From: Marine Group II euryarchaeote MED-G35
Lineage (GTDB): Archaea; Thermoplasmatota; Poseidoniia; Poseidoniales; Thalassarchaeaceae
Direction: 5' to 3'
Assembly: GCA_002457155.1 (NCBI GenBank)
Contig: NTJS01000001.1
Location: 66,534 to 130,533, forward strand
Length of the DNA: 64,000 nucleotides
The notes under the pieces were generated by a model. The model saw only the letters and a list, made by a program, of their open reading frames with translations. It made no database searches and was not told where the DNA came from. This document shows positions 26,247 to 34,441 of this stretch, in pieces. The position numbers and the translations under genes are program-made. Within the stretch, counting starts at the first letter, position 1; each line of letters opens with the position of its first letter.

Positions 26247-27380
26247 ATGGGCAAGTCATGTGGCATCATGGGGGACGGTTCCAAGGCAGTGAAGATCCAC
26301 CATTTGGTCAAGGCACCTGAGAACACCCCAGAGTCAGTCTCATTCAGAGAATCCTGGGACGCCGGTAGACCGGTAACGGTATACAAGACTCCAGAAAATC
26401 TCCCAGATGGCACTCCATGCACTGCGGCAACTGTGATTCTTAGATCCAAGGGTTGTGCTTGGTGGTGGAAGTCAGGATGCACATTCTGCGGTTACTTCAA
26501 TGATGTTCGGGACGATGTTTCCGCTGATGACATGTTCTCACAATGGGAGTATGCAAAGAAAAAAACCAACCAGTTTGAAGGGTGCCAGATGGTTAAGGTG
26601 TACACATCAGGTACATTCTTCGAGGATCAGGAGAACCCACCAGAATGGCAGGAGGCTGTCCTGAAGGAGACAGCTGAGATGGGCCTCCATCTGGTTGTAG
26701 AGGCACAAGCGCAGATGTGCACCCCTGAGAAGATCGAATGGGTTGCTGCCCGACATCCGGGATGCACCGTGGCAATTGGCCTAGAGGCTTACGACGACAG
26801 CGTACTACGATTCCACGTCAACAAGGGATTCACAACCAAACAGTGGCACAGGGCGGTCGAAATGCTGAGGGATAATGACTTGCGAGTGAAAACATACCTC
26901 TTATTCAAGCCACCATTCATGTCAGAGGGGGACGCGCTCATCCACACCACTTCTTGGCTGATTGACGTTGCAGCATACTCCGACGAAGTGTCTGTGAACC
27001 CCATGAACATACAAAAGAACACGATTGTTGACAGACTTTTCAGGAATAAGGAATACAGAACACCATGGCTTTGGTCGTTGGTGGAGATGATCAAGCGGGC
27101 TCATAAGGGCATAGAAGACGCCAATTGCAGAATAATCGTACATCCAACCGCGGGAGGCAAGATTCGCGGCGCTCACAATTGCGGCTCTTGTGACTCAGAG
27201 GTAGTGGCAGCGATAGAGAGGTATTCCGTCTCGGGAGACACCGATGAGTTCAGTCACTTGGAATGCTCATGCGAGGCACACTGGAGAGCAGAGTTGGACA
27301 ACGATCTCAACCTACCAATCACACTAGGATTTGGAACGTTCCGACGTGGAAATCCGACGGACCTAGTTCGTGCTCCTTGA
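26247..27380 (+). CDS. raSEA: Archaeosine biosynthesis radical SAM protein RaSEA
   Basis: RaSEA acts with ArcS to turn preQ0-lysine-modified tRNA into archaeosine (G+) at position 15 of archaeal tRNA. The 377-residue protein carries the radical SAM cluster cysteines in RSKGCAWWWKSGCTFCGYF. Further family motifs are KVYTSGTFFEDQE, VAIGLEAYDDS, HVNKGFTTKQW, KTYLLFKPPFMSEGDA, SVNPMNIQKNT and EYRTPWLWSLVEM. Four more cysteines in the C-terminal part (NCGSCDSE and ECSCEAHW) may bind metal. arcS is not in the window. It is a good marker that the DNA is euryarchaeal. Confidence 0.93.
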   Translation: MGKSCGIMGDGSKAVKIHHLVKAPENTPESVSFRESWDAGRPVTVYKTPENLPDGTPCTAATVILRSKGCAWWWKSGCTFCGYFNDVRDDVSADDMFSQWEYAKKKTNQFEGCQMVKVYTSGTFFEDQENPPEWQEAVLKETAEMGLHLVVEAQAQMCTPEKIEWVAARHPGCTVAIGLEAYDDSVLRFHVNKGFTTKQWHRAVEMLRDNDLRVKTYLLFKPPFMSEGDALIHTTSWLIDVAAYSDEVSVNPMNIQKNTIVDRLFRNKEYRTPWLWSLVEMIKRAHKGIEDANCRIIVHPTAGGKIRGAHNCGSCDSEVVAAIERYSVSGDTDEFSHLECSCEAHWRAELDNDLNLPITLGFGTFRRGNPTDLVRAP

Positions 27381-27454
27381 ACCAAATGACAAACTGTATC
27401 CGCCCAATGCTTAAGGGCAAATCTCCGGTGGTAGAGTCGGAATTGTGCAATTCC

Positions 27455-27461
27455 GGGGTGA
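27455..27461 (+). promoter_or_regulatory. Shine-Dalgarno GGGGTGA before a TTG start
   Basis: GGGGTGA is followed after four bases by TTG 27466, the only start that retains both membrane segments with good spacing. The arrangement is identical to that at 3132-3143. Confidence 0.55.
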
Positions 27462-27465
27462 TTGA

Positions 27466-27744
27466 TTGTCCGATGGCAGGTCCACTTTGATTGGAGAGTT
27501 CCTTCAAGGAGAGGGAGAACCCCCATCTTCATGGGTAATGTTGGTAATGGGTTTTGTTTCCACCATGGTGTTCCTGATCCTTTATGGAATACTGTTCCCA
27601 AGCAGCGATCTTCCGGTGATTTCCTCAGTTCTTCCAGTTTTTGATGGCGTCTTTGACTCCGGCATTTGGTTCTTCATCCTAGGAGCAATGATCGGCGTCT
27701 TCGCAATTTTGGGTACAATGCTAACCGAGGCAACCAGCGAGTGA
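27466..27744 (+). CDS. Small two-helix membrane protein upstream of oxidase-like gene
   Basis: Not recognised. The 92-residue protein has two hydrophobic helices (WVMLVMGFVSTMVFLILYGILF and the later WFFILGAMIGVFAILGTML) joined by a short loop, with N-terminal polar residues. It is separated by nine bases from the next gene, which has its own GGTGA four bases before its ATG. The tight pairing suggests a small subunit of the same membrane complex, like the one- or two-helix subunits found with heme-copper oxidases. Confidence 0.65.
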   Translation: MSDGRSTLIGEFLQGEGEPPSSWVMLVMGFVSTMVFLILYGILFPSSDLPVISSVLPVFDGVFDSGIWFFILGAMIGVFAILGTMLTEATSE

Positions 27745-27753
27745 GGTGAAAAG

Positions 27754-29415
27754 ATGGGACTAATTACATCCATGGCCGCTTTCTGGTTAGCCATACTCGT
27801 TGTTTTCGTTCTGGTCAATAGGGGGATATGGGTTTTCACCGATGTTTCAAAGAGCATGAGCATGTTCATGCTTGAGAAAGCCCTTGGCCCTCCAATAGAC
27901 TTCGTAGAAGGGAAGAGAGGATCTGCAGCCACTTCATGGATAATCCAAGGAGCCCTTTGGCTAATCCCTGCATCGGTTATTACTTTCTGTGGACTTTGGC
28001 TTTCACATGACCCAGAAGCACTTCACAGCCTTTCGTCATGGGGCCTAAACCCTGCTTCAACTTCCCTAATCACCTCCGGCTTCCTCGTTGCCGTTTACGG
28101 GTCCGTTGGGATGCTCCTCATCGGCTCTTCCATGCACATCGTCCCTGAACTGGGAGGGACAACTCTTGCAACCGAGAAGAACGCTACTCTGATGTCTTTC
28201 GTCTGGACACTTGCAGTATTTGTGATGTTCATAGCAGCAAACAAGCCGGAGATTTTGGGTATCAAGGTCATGCCACTAGCCACTCTACTTTCCAACCTAG
28301 CACTCATTGCCGTCATCGTCAATATGCTCCTAACTGCGGCTTCTCGAACAAAAAAGATGCCACTGCCGGCATGGATGATGATTATTGGAATGATTTCCGC
28401 GCCTGTCTCGGTTGTCGTCCTAGCAATCACAGGTCCTCTGGATTCTGGCTCAGGACAGTGGCTAGCAACTAGGATGGGAGGCACGTCCTTCTTCTTGATG
28501 ATGTCCGGTGCGATTCTATACGGTGCTTCAAGGGGCAGCGGAAATCCACTCTGGTCCAGGTCTCTTGCAGCAGTTACCATGGTAGGGGCAATCCTCACAA
28601 TTAATCCAGCAGGGCTAATTGAAGGTGAAATCGCATCTGACTTCCTCGGAATCAGTGCCGCTTCATTCGAACCTTCTAGGAACGATATCATAGCAGGCTC
28701 ATTCCTCCTTGCACTTTCTCTAATCCCAATAATCGCTCTTTCAGCCAATGTATTGGCGACAATGAGAGGTGATGACGTGTTCATCGAGAATCCTGACTCT
28801 CCGGGAATGCCAGAGATCAATCTGGCGGCCTTCATGGCTGTTCCCATCGCCATCGGAGGTCTTTTCGTTCTCACGGATCATCTTACTGGAACCAATGAGC
28901 TCACAGGAATTCATACATCACTAGTCTTGATGGGTGTCTGGGTGGTTTTCGTCCCTGCATCCCTTGGGGCAGCACTATCCATCTTCCCCGAGGCCTCTGG
29001 ACGGAACGTCCTTTCGGTAAATAGATCCAGATGGGCCTTCTGGTTGATGGCTGGTGGGGCTTTCTCCGGCTTGGTCTTCACGATGATGGCCGACTTCTCC
29101 GACATGGCTCTTCTCGAAGCTGCTATCGAGGAGGAGAACTCTACGGCCAGTCGTATCAGGGTTTTGGGATCGATCCTCTTCTATGGAACGGTTCTCGGCT
29201 CGATATATCATTCACTAAACATAATCAGCGGCTCATTTAGGGGGGCTCTAGCCGACGAAGGACCCACCCCATCTTCAACTTCAATATCCAGCCCCTACAA
29301 GCTAACCAAGGAGACCACTGTCAGGAAGATATTAGCGCAGAGAGAAGGAAAGCTAGACACAGTAGTCGTTCCGGAATCCAGTACCGATGTTCCAGGAAAC
29401 CCCACTGAGTTGTGA
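27754..29415 (+). CDS. Divergent heme-copper oxidase subunit I-like membrane protein
   Basis: The 553-residue protein has 12-13 membrane helices. Residues ~105-160 (AVYGSVGMLLIG, HIVPELGG, LMSFVW) follow the pattern of helices II-III in oxidase subunit I (H-x-x-x-M, NYLVPL-IG, N-x-x-SFW). The segment around residues 387-420 (LVLMGVW, then ALSIFPEASGR) follows helix X and the FP-x-x-x-G turn. The helix-II heme His is Tyr115 here, no H-x-H is found in the helix-X segment (only His387), and I see no His pair for CuB. It may be a structural relative without a canonical metal centre, or a very divergent oxidase. The fold assignment is by eye and uncertain. Confidence 0.5.
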   Translation: MGLITSMAAFWLAILVVFVLVNRGIWVFTDVSKSMSMFMLEKALGPPIDFVEGKRGSAATSWIIQGALWLIPASVITFCGLWLSHDPEALHSLSSWGLNPASTSLITSGFLVAVYGSVGMLLIGSSMHIVPELGGTTLATEKNATLMSFVWTLAVFVMFIAANKPEILGIKVMPLATLLSNLALIAVIVNMLLTAASRTKKMPLPAWMMIIGMISAPVSVVVLAITGPLDSGSGQWLATRMGGTSFFLMMSGAILYGASRGSGNPLWSRSLAAVTMVGAILTINPAGLIEGEIASDFLGISAASFEPSRNDIIAGSFLLALSLIPIIALSANVLATMRGDDVFIENPDSPGMPEINLAAFMAVPIAIGGLFVLTDHLTGTNELTGIHTSLVLMGVWVVFVPASLGAALSIFPEASGRNVLSVNRSRWAFWLMAGGAFSGLVFTMMADFSDMALLEAAIEEENSTASRIRVLGSILFYGTVLGSIYHSLNIISGSFRGALADEGPTPSSTSISSPYKLTKETTVRKILAQREGKLDTVVVPESSTDVPGNPTEL

Positions 29416-29465
29416 TTCGACCACATAGTCAATGTGTTGACAGGTCCTGCCACATCCGGGATAGC

Positions 29466-30749
29466 ATGAGGATAGGTCTTGTTGGGAAGCCGAACGTAGG
29501 AAAGTCAACCGCATTCTCCGCCCTAACTCAAATGCCTGTTGACATAGCAAACTATCCATTTACAACCATTGACCCCAATGTTGGGGTCACCTGGATTCCA
29601 TTGCCAGAGAGGTGTGCTTGTTTCGACCTAAGGGAACGACGGGAATCTTCTGGCAGGCTCCAGCCTACATCTCCCGAGGATGATAGGAGAGGGAGTATCT
29701 GCAACCCCAATTCAGGCTCATGTTCTGGGTTCAAGCGCATGGTTCCGGTAACTCTCGTTGATGTCGCTGGATTGGTCCCCGGTGCCCACGAGGGCAGGGG
29801 GAGGGGCAACCAGTTCCTATCTGACCTCTCAAGATGTGATGCACTAATCCAAGTCGTGGATGTATCCGGTTCCACCGATCTGGAGGGCAACCCAGTCGGC
29901 TCAGGAGGATCCCAACCAATTGAAGAGCATCAATTCCTAATCGGGGAGCTAGACTCATGGATTCTGGGAATAGTGGAGAACGGTTGGGACCGGGTCTCCA
30001 GAAAGGCTCAAGCAGAAGGAGTAACAGCGATTCGCGAACACATACTCGAGAGGCTGACAGGAATCGGTGCCAAGGAACAACACGTCTCAGTAGGATTTTC
30101 TTCAGTAGAGAGGGAACTGCAATCATCTTCAGATCCTGCTTCGTGGGGGCGTGAAGAACTCAGAACAATGTCTTCTGCAATCAGGAAGTCGATGTTCCCA
30201 ATCTCAGTAGCAGCCAACAAGGCCGACAATAAGCGGTTATGCGGGTCCGAGTTAGAGGCCGCAGTAGAGTCAAATGGGGGCAAAGTCGTATTCACCAGTG
30301 CCGAGGCCGAACTCGCTCTACGCCGCGCCTCATCTTCTGGGATGATTTCCTACCGGTTGGGGGATTCGGAATTTGAACTGACTGCAGCCGGTGAAGAGAA
30401 TCTCTCCGAGAAACAGAGAGCAGCCCTATCCTCAATCTCCAGCACCCTATCTTCGTGGGATGGCGGAGGATTGGTCGGCCTGCTATCGGAGGTAGTGTTC
30501 AGTCAACTATCCAGAATCGTCGCATATCCGGTTCAGGACGAGACTCACTGGGTCGATGGTGATGGCAAGCTTCTCCCAGATGCAATTCTGATTCAAAGGG
30601 GAACCACTGCAAAGGGACTCGCATTCGAGGTCCACTCCGACCTCGGAGAGGGATTCGTTAGAGCGATCGACGCCAGATCTGGAAGAGTGATTGGAGCAGA
30701 ACATGAACTAGTTGACGGGGACATAGTCAGCATCCAGGCAAAGACCTAG
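29466..30749 (+). CDS. OBG-family GTPase (YchF-like, TGS domain)
   Basis: The 427-residue GTPase starts at ATG 29466, which gives the usual MRIGLVGKPNVGKST (P-loop). Switch and G motifs follow: ANYPFTTIDPNVGV, LVDVAGLVPGAHEGRG (G3) and SVAANKAD (NKxD). A family-typical cysteine-containing insertion (CNPNSGSC) lies between G2 and G3. The C-terminal ~70 residues form the TGS domain, ending with VDGDIVSIQA. These proteins associate with ribosomes and are thought to act in translation quality control or assembly. It follows the oxidase-like gene by 50 bases, and its stop overlaps the convergent gene's stop. Confidence 0.9.
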   Translation: MRIGLVGKPNVGKSTAFSALTQMPVDIANYPFTTIDPNVGVTWIPLPERCACFDLRERRESSGRLQPTSPEDDRRGSICNPNSGSCSGFKRMVPVTLVDVAGLVPGAHEGRGRGNQFLSDLSRCDALIQVVDVSGSTDLEGNPVGSGGSQPIEEHQFLIGELDSWILGIVENGWDRVSRKAQAEGVTAIREHILERLTGIGAKEQHVSVGFSSVERELQSSSDPASWGREELRTMSSAIRKSMFPISVAANKADNKRLCGSELEAAVESNGGKVVFTSAEAELALRRASSSGMISYRLGDSEFELTAAGEENLSEKQRAALSSISSTLSSWDGGGLVGLLSEVVFSQLSRIVAYPVQDETHWVDGDGKLLPDAILIQRGTTAKGLAFEVHSDLGEGFVRAIDARSGRVIGAEHELVDGDIVSIQAKT

Positions 30750-31432
30750 CTACTTGCAGCCTCAATACTCAACTCAAAGAAAACAGCGGTCCAACTGATA
30801 TCGAAGTCCTCATCGTTGTCAATGAAGCCACCTGCAACTGGGGCCGCTTCTATCGAAGCTGTGATCGTAGCAATCCATGATCCCATGCCTCTCCCTTCAG
30901 CGTCCCACAACTGCCTAATCTCATTCTCATTCAAATCCTCTTCAGTGTAGTCTTCTCCAGTGTAATTCGTAGTAATGTCCCAACGGATGGAAAAGCCACC
31001 ATTACCCCCGCCCGAGCAACTTCCATCCGCACTCTGGTCTTCTATATGGCCAGAGGCGTATCCTTCGACATCAATGAGATCGCTGACCCCTTCCACGGTG
31101 TCTGTGAAACCCGGACCCGGGTCATCATTATCGAAACAAGAAACTTCCAACTCTACATACCCGATGCTTAATGTCGACTCAGTCACAAGGTCGAAGAAAG
31201 AATCGTGACTATCCCCATCACCAAGGGTTACTGATTCGCTCAGTGACGTCGTACTCTCTTCGAAGCTAACCATCAGTGAACCAGAAAGACCCGAGGAACC
31301 CCCTCCTGAGATGTCATCGTCTATCAGGGATGGAAGGGCTTCGAAGTAGACAGGGAATGCAACCAGGAAAACCAAGGTTCCTGCTAACGTCTTTACCTTC
31401 TGAGGGGTGTCTACAAGGTCTTGGAAGTCCAT
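30746..31432 (-). CDS. Hypothetical acidic protein with N-terminal membrane anchor
   Basis: Not recognised. The 228-residue protein has a single N-terminal hydrophobic segment (TLAGTLVFLVAFPVYFEALP) after about 15 cytoplasmic residues. A strongly acidic, Ser/Gly-rich domain follows, predicted outside the membrane, with repeated Asp/Glu clusters, two cysteines (CFDNDD and CSGGG) and an N-x-T site. The composition suggests a beta-rich extracellular domain stable in sea salt. The stop overlaps that of the convergent GTPase gene. Confidence 0.6.
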   Translation of the reverse strand: MDFQDLVDTPQKVKTLAGTLVFLVAFPVYFEALPSLIDDDISGGGSSGLSGSLMVSFEESTTSLSESVTLGDGDSHDSFFDLVTESTLSIGYVELEVSCFDNDDPGPGFTDTVEGVSDLIDVEGYASGHIEDQSADGSCSGGGNGGFSIRWDITTNYTGEDYTEEDLNENEIRQLWDAEGRGMGSWIATITASIEAAPVAGGFIDNDEDFDISWTAVFFELSIEAASS

Positions 31433-31502
31433 GGCCGTTTCACCCTTCGCTCCCAGAGCACCATATCAAATGCTCTCCCTATCTGTACTCTAGAATCTGC
31501 AA

Positions 31503-32003
31503 TCAGTTATCCTGTGAACCTTCCCAACTACCTATGTCTAACCCTTCCTTAGAGAACAACTTCCGCGAATTTCTGAATTCAGGAAGAAGATAACCAATCA
31601 CCGATCTCTCCATGAAGGTCCACTTCCAAGGGCATCTCGGAAGCATCCTAGACCACTCGAGCAAGAATTCTCTCCACTTATCGTTATCAAACAATTCTGG
31701 TACCTTGAAGGAAACAAACGACATTCTCCCAGAAGAACCCGGCACATAACTCCAGGTCCGAATCGCTAGACCTTCTGCTTCTCCGGACAAAACCTTCAAT
31801 CCGAGTACCCTAGCTCTTTTTGCGATTGGTACAATTATTGCCCATCTCTGGACCAATGTTGTCTCCTCAAAGCGCTTCATCTCCCATCCTCGACTTTCGC
31901 CGATAATCCGCATGGACCTGATTGCCTCAGTGGGCACAATGCTTACTGGAATCTCAAGCATCCGCTCCATTCGTCTCAAACCACCCTCGAGGCCCTCGCC
32001 CAT
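31503..32003 (-). CDS. Conserved-looking hypothetical protein downstream of ribosomal P1
   Basis: Not recognised. The 166-residue soluble protein is rich in Arg, Trp and Met. A central antiparallel-looking stretch (WAIIVPIAKRARVLGLKVL and SFVSFKVPEL) and a helix with WREFLLEWSRML suggest a compact alpha/beta fold. Possible starts are Met1, Met12 and Met15. It begins 33 bases after the P1 gene on the same strand and may be the last gene of the ribosomal cluster transcript. No catalytic motif is visible. Confidence 0.55.
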   Translation of the reverse strand: MGEGLEGGLRRMERMLEIPVSIVPTEAIRSMRIIGESRGWEMKRFEETTLVQRWAIIVPIAKRARVLGLKVLSGEAEGLAIRTWSYVPGSSGRMSFVSFKVPELFDNDKWREFLLEWSRMLPRCPWKWTFMERSVIGYLLPEFRNSRKLFSKEGLDIGSWEGSQDN

Positions 32004-32036
32004 AGCGGCTTCGCGTCATTCGTTCCAATCTTTGCT

Positions 32037-32351
32037 TCAGCCGAATAGGGAGCCAAGACCTTCGAAGCCGCCCGCCTCTTCTTCGGGCTCCTCAGCAGCC
32101 TCTTCCTGAGCTGGAGCAGCCTCTGAGGCAGCTCCACCGGAAGAAGCAGAAGGAGCAGCCGAAGCTACTGGGGCGGCGACCGCGGTCGCCATGGCCTCAT
32201 CGATGTCGACGGAGCCTAGTGAGGCTACTAGGGCCTTTACTCGGGCCCCATCAGCCTCGACTCCAGCAGCCTTCAGCACTGAGCTGATGGCCTTGTCATC
32301 GATGTCCTTTTCTGCAGAATGCAACAACATTGCAGCATATACATATTCCAT
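32037..32351 (-). CDS. rpl12: Ribosomal protein P1 (L12e), stalk
   Basis: The 104-residue acidic stalk protein recruits translation GTPases. The start at ATG 32351 gives [12 protein letters not shown], the canonical archaeal beginning, and GGTGA lies five bases upstream (32357-32361, minus strand). An earlier in-frame ATG at 32372 overlapping the P0 stop is less likely. The N-terminal helical dimerisation domain (~1-60) is followed by an Ala/Ser/Pro hinge, an acidic stretch and a C-terminal motif ending GLGSLFG that contacts elongation factors. It directly follows the P0 gene. Confidence 0.95.
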   Translation of the reverse strand: MEYVYAAMLLHSAEKDIDDKAISSVLKAAGVEADGARVKALVASLGSVDIDEAMATAVAAPVASAAPSASSGGAASEAAPAQEEAAEEPEEEAGGFEGLGSLFG

Positions 32352-32368
32352 TTCATTCACCTTTTTTT

Positions 32369-33382
32369 TCATCCGAAGAGATCGCCGAGTCCACCGAACC
32401 CTGCATCCTCTTCCTCCTCTTCCTCCTCGGATTCAGCCTCGCCGGCATCTCCCGATTCTGTCGCCTCGGAGGGGGCGACTTCAGCACTCTGAGATGCTGC
32501 TCCTAGAGCAGCTTGCAACTCTTCATCAAGAGCTGAGGAATCTAATTGTCCAGCTAGGGACAGAGCACGCGCGCGTGCTTGTGATAGTATGGCTGCTGCA
32601 GTCGATTCGTTGACGATCCCAGCCTCCAAGGCAACCGAAAGAGCCTCCGAAGAAGCCTTTGAGATTAGAGTTGGAGTGGTAGTGGAGGAGAACCACCTTA
32701 CGTTGCAAGCCAGATTGAAAGCACCTGAAGTTGCACTCACTATGTCGTTCCTCAAACCGTCCGTATCAAGATCAAGATCAGACGACTGGAAAAGATGCCC
32801 CTCTTCGATTGCCCCAATCAGGATTAGGCCAATCTCAATCGGATTGATTCCTAGTTTTGCTAGCATGATCCCCAGATCCGCAGAAATCTCGTCTCCTTCA
32901 GAGAAGGTGGTATCCTTCTGGATAGCGACTTTCCCCTTGTCAATTTTAGCAGGAATTCCTACCGCGTTGAACTCCCCTACGATTGGTCCAGGCCCGAATT
33001 CTGTTGGTCCGGCAGGAATTGTAACTTCGTTCGGGAATTTTTCACCCGCTTTGGCTGCTCGACCTTGACGCGTCTTCTCCAATTCTCCGAAGATCTCGAA
33101 CGCATTCATGGAGTCACTGTGAACAATACAAGGTTGATGTGCCCCTTCCAGAAGTGCTTCTATCTCGTCCTCCGGTCTACCAGCCTCGGACCAAGCAATC
33201 CTCACCAATGTTTTCTTGGCCATTCTGATGCTCATTCTCTTCCTCAAGGTGTTCCTCATGTCGATCATGTTGCTGGCAGGAACGCCAGAGACATCGACGA
33301 CAGCTACTACCCCTTCGCTGCTGAAAATCTCCGTCAACTCTGACACGCGATCCTTCTTCCATCCTGCTACCTTTGGAATCAC
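32369..33382 (-). CDS. rpl10: Ribosomal protein P0 (L10e), stalk base
   Basis: The 337-residue protein anchors P1 dimers to 23S rRNA and contacts L11. The N-terminal L10 domain begins [16 protein letters not shown], and [12 protein letters not shown] is the conserved rRNA-binding strand. The middle domain inserted in archaeal/eukaryotic P0 is present ([20 protein letters not shown]). C-terminal helices for P1 binding are followed by a poly-Glu hinge and [10 protein letters not shown], shared with P1. The start is GTG, which overlaps the L1 stop (GTGA), after GAGGTGATC. P0 normally pairs with L11, whose gene here lacks one domain. Confidence 0.95.
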   Translation of the reverse strand: MIPKVAGWKKDRVSELTEIFSSEGVVAVVDVSGVPASNMIDMRNTLRKRMSIRMAKKTLVRIAWSEAGRPEDEIEALLEGAHQPCIVHSDSMNAFEIFGELEKTRQGRAAKAGEKFPNEVTIPAGPTEFGPGPIVGEFNAVGIPAKIDKGKVAIQKDTTFSEGDEISADLGIMLAKLGINPIEIGLILIGAIEEGHLFQSSDLDLDTDGLRNDIVSATSGAFNLACNVRWFSSTTTPTLISKASSEALSVALEAGIVNESTAAAILSQARARALSLAGQLDSSALDEELQAALGAASQSAEVAPSEATESGDAGEAESEEEEEEEDAGFGGLGDLFG

Positions 33383-34023
33383 AAGATCACCTCGACTCTA
33401 ATGGAGGGTCCCATGGATGTCTTGACAAAGCAAGATCGAATGTTCCCGGACCCCCTCTCAAGCTTCCCGATGACCCTGTCCCAAATGGCTACAGCGTTGG
33501 CGGTCAAGTCGTCGATACCTTGCTCTCTCGAGCCCAATGCTGTGTGGAATGTCACCCTGTCTCTAGAACGGACAATTGCTGTATCCTTGAGTCCCGACGC
33601 GAGAGCGGAAGGATCCAGAGTCGGAGGAACTGGTCGAGGCATCTTCCCTCTTGGCCCCAATACACCACCCAGGAATCTACCTACCGTCCCCATATGTGGG
33701 ATCTCTGAGAGAAAGAAATCGTAATTCTTGGCCATCTTCCTAGCTTTTTGGCGATCTCCCCCCAAATCCTCAATCGTAGATGGATCAATTACTTCGAGAC
33801 CACCTGCCTTAGCCTTGGCAGCCATCTCACCTCCAGCGAACATGGCTATCTTGACTGGTTTCCCCCTCCCAGAGGGAAGCCTGACCTCTTCCTGAATTCT
33901 ATTTGTAGGAATCTTCAGGTCAACATCCTTGATCGTGAAAGAAATCTCGATGGATTCGACGAAGCCCCTCTCCGGAGCCTCCTCTATTGCCTGTTGAATC
34001 GCAGTTTGCAGTTTTTCTCTCAT
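33379..34023 (-). CDS. rpl1: Ribosomal protein L1 (uL1)
   Basis: The 214-residue protein of the L1 stalk helps release deacylated tRNA and in archaea can repress its own operon. ATG 34023 is preceded by GAGGTGGG; a GTG nine bases earlier is an alternative. Family motifs include NYDFFLSEIPHMGTVGRFLG, VLGPRGKMPRPVPP and the C-terminal IRSCFVKTSMGPSIRV. It lies between the L11-like gene and P0 in the usual archaeal order, so translational autoregulation by L1 is plausible, although I did not identify a binding site. Confidence 0.95.
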   Translation of the reverse strand: MREKLQTAIQQAIEEAPERGFVESIEISFTIKDVDLKIPTNRIQEEVRLPSGRGKPVKIAMFAGGEMAAKAKAGGLEVIDPSTIEDLGGDRQKARKMAKNYDFFLSEIPHMGTVGRFLGGVLGPRGKMPRPVPPTLDPSALASGLKDTAIVRSRDRVTFHTALGSREQGIDDLTANAVAIWDRVIGKLERGSGNIRSCFVKTSMGPSIRVEVIL

Positions 34024-34079
34024 TTTTCCCACCTCTGCGGTTCGCGAGGCTCATGCCTCTCCCGCAATTCGTGGCGAAT

Positions 34080-34358
34080 CTAGCTGAAATGCTCGCTAAA
34101 CTCCCCCTCGCTCATTGCGTTCAGAGCCACCTTAGGCTCCATTCCTTCCACTCTAACTCGCATTGAAACGCATGTCCCCATCACTTCTCTGCAGCGTGCG
34201 TAAATTGACTTCCCAGTCAGACGGTCCTTCTGACCTTCCGCTATCTCCTTGACCTGATCCATCGTCAGGTTCTCCACAGAGGCTTCCCATGAACCGTTAC
34301 ACTTCTTCTTCCCCAGTGATTGGATGACTTTGTGGGGGGTTTCATTCCGTGCTGACAT
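34080..34358 (-). CDS. rpl11: Ribosomal protein L11 lacking its N-terminal domain
   Basis: The 92-residue protein sits where L11 is encoded in archaeal genomes, between spt5 and L1. Residues ~7-92 match the end of the L11 linker and the C-terminal rRNA-binding domain: TPHKVIQSLGKKK, NLTMDQVKEIAEGQKDRL, then REVMGTCVSMRVRVEG. Normal L11 is about 160 residues; the N-terminal domain that contacts translation factors and P0 is missing. The ATG has a good GAGGTC seven bases upstream, and only 83 bases separate it from spt5, too few to encode the missing ~70 residues. This looks like a real shortened gene rather than a frameshift. Confidence 0.75.
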   Translation of the reverse strand: MSARNETPHKVIQSLGKKKCNGSWEASVENLTMDQVKEIAEGQKDRLTGKSIYARCREVMGTCVSMRVRVEGMEPKVALNAMSEGEFSEHFS

Positions 34359-34441
34359 GAAAATGACCTCTTATCGCGGAACTCGCCGACCTGCTCTCCC
34401 TATTTGATAATGATGTAAACCGAAAAAAGACACTTCTCGGG

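Noticed and set aside
28095-28874. A 259-residue minus-strand frame
   Set aside because: It is antisense to the oxidase-like membrane protein, whose strong hydrophobic periodicity and upstream GGTGA mark the true strand.
34359-34441. Frameshift hypothesis for the missing N-terminal half of L11
   Set aside because: Only 83 bases lie between the short L11 gene and spt5, and the short gene has its own ribosome-binding site, so a lost frame cannot account for ~210 missing bases.
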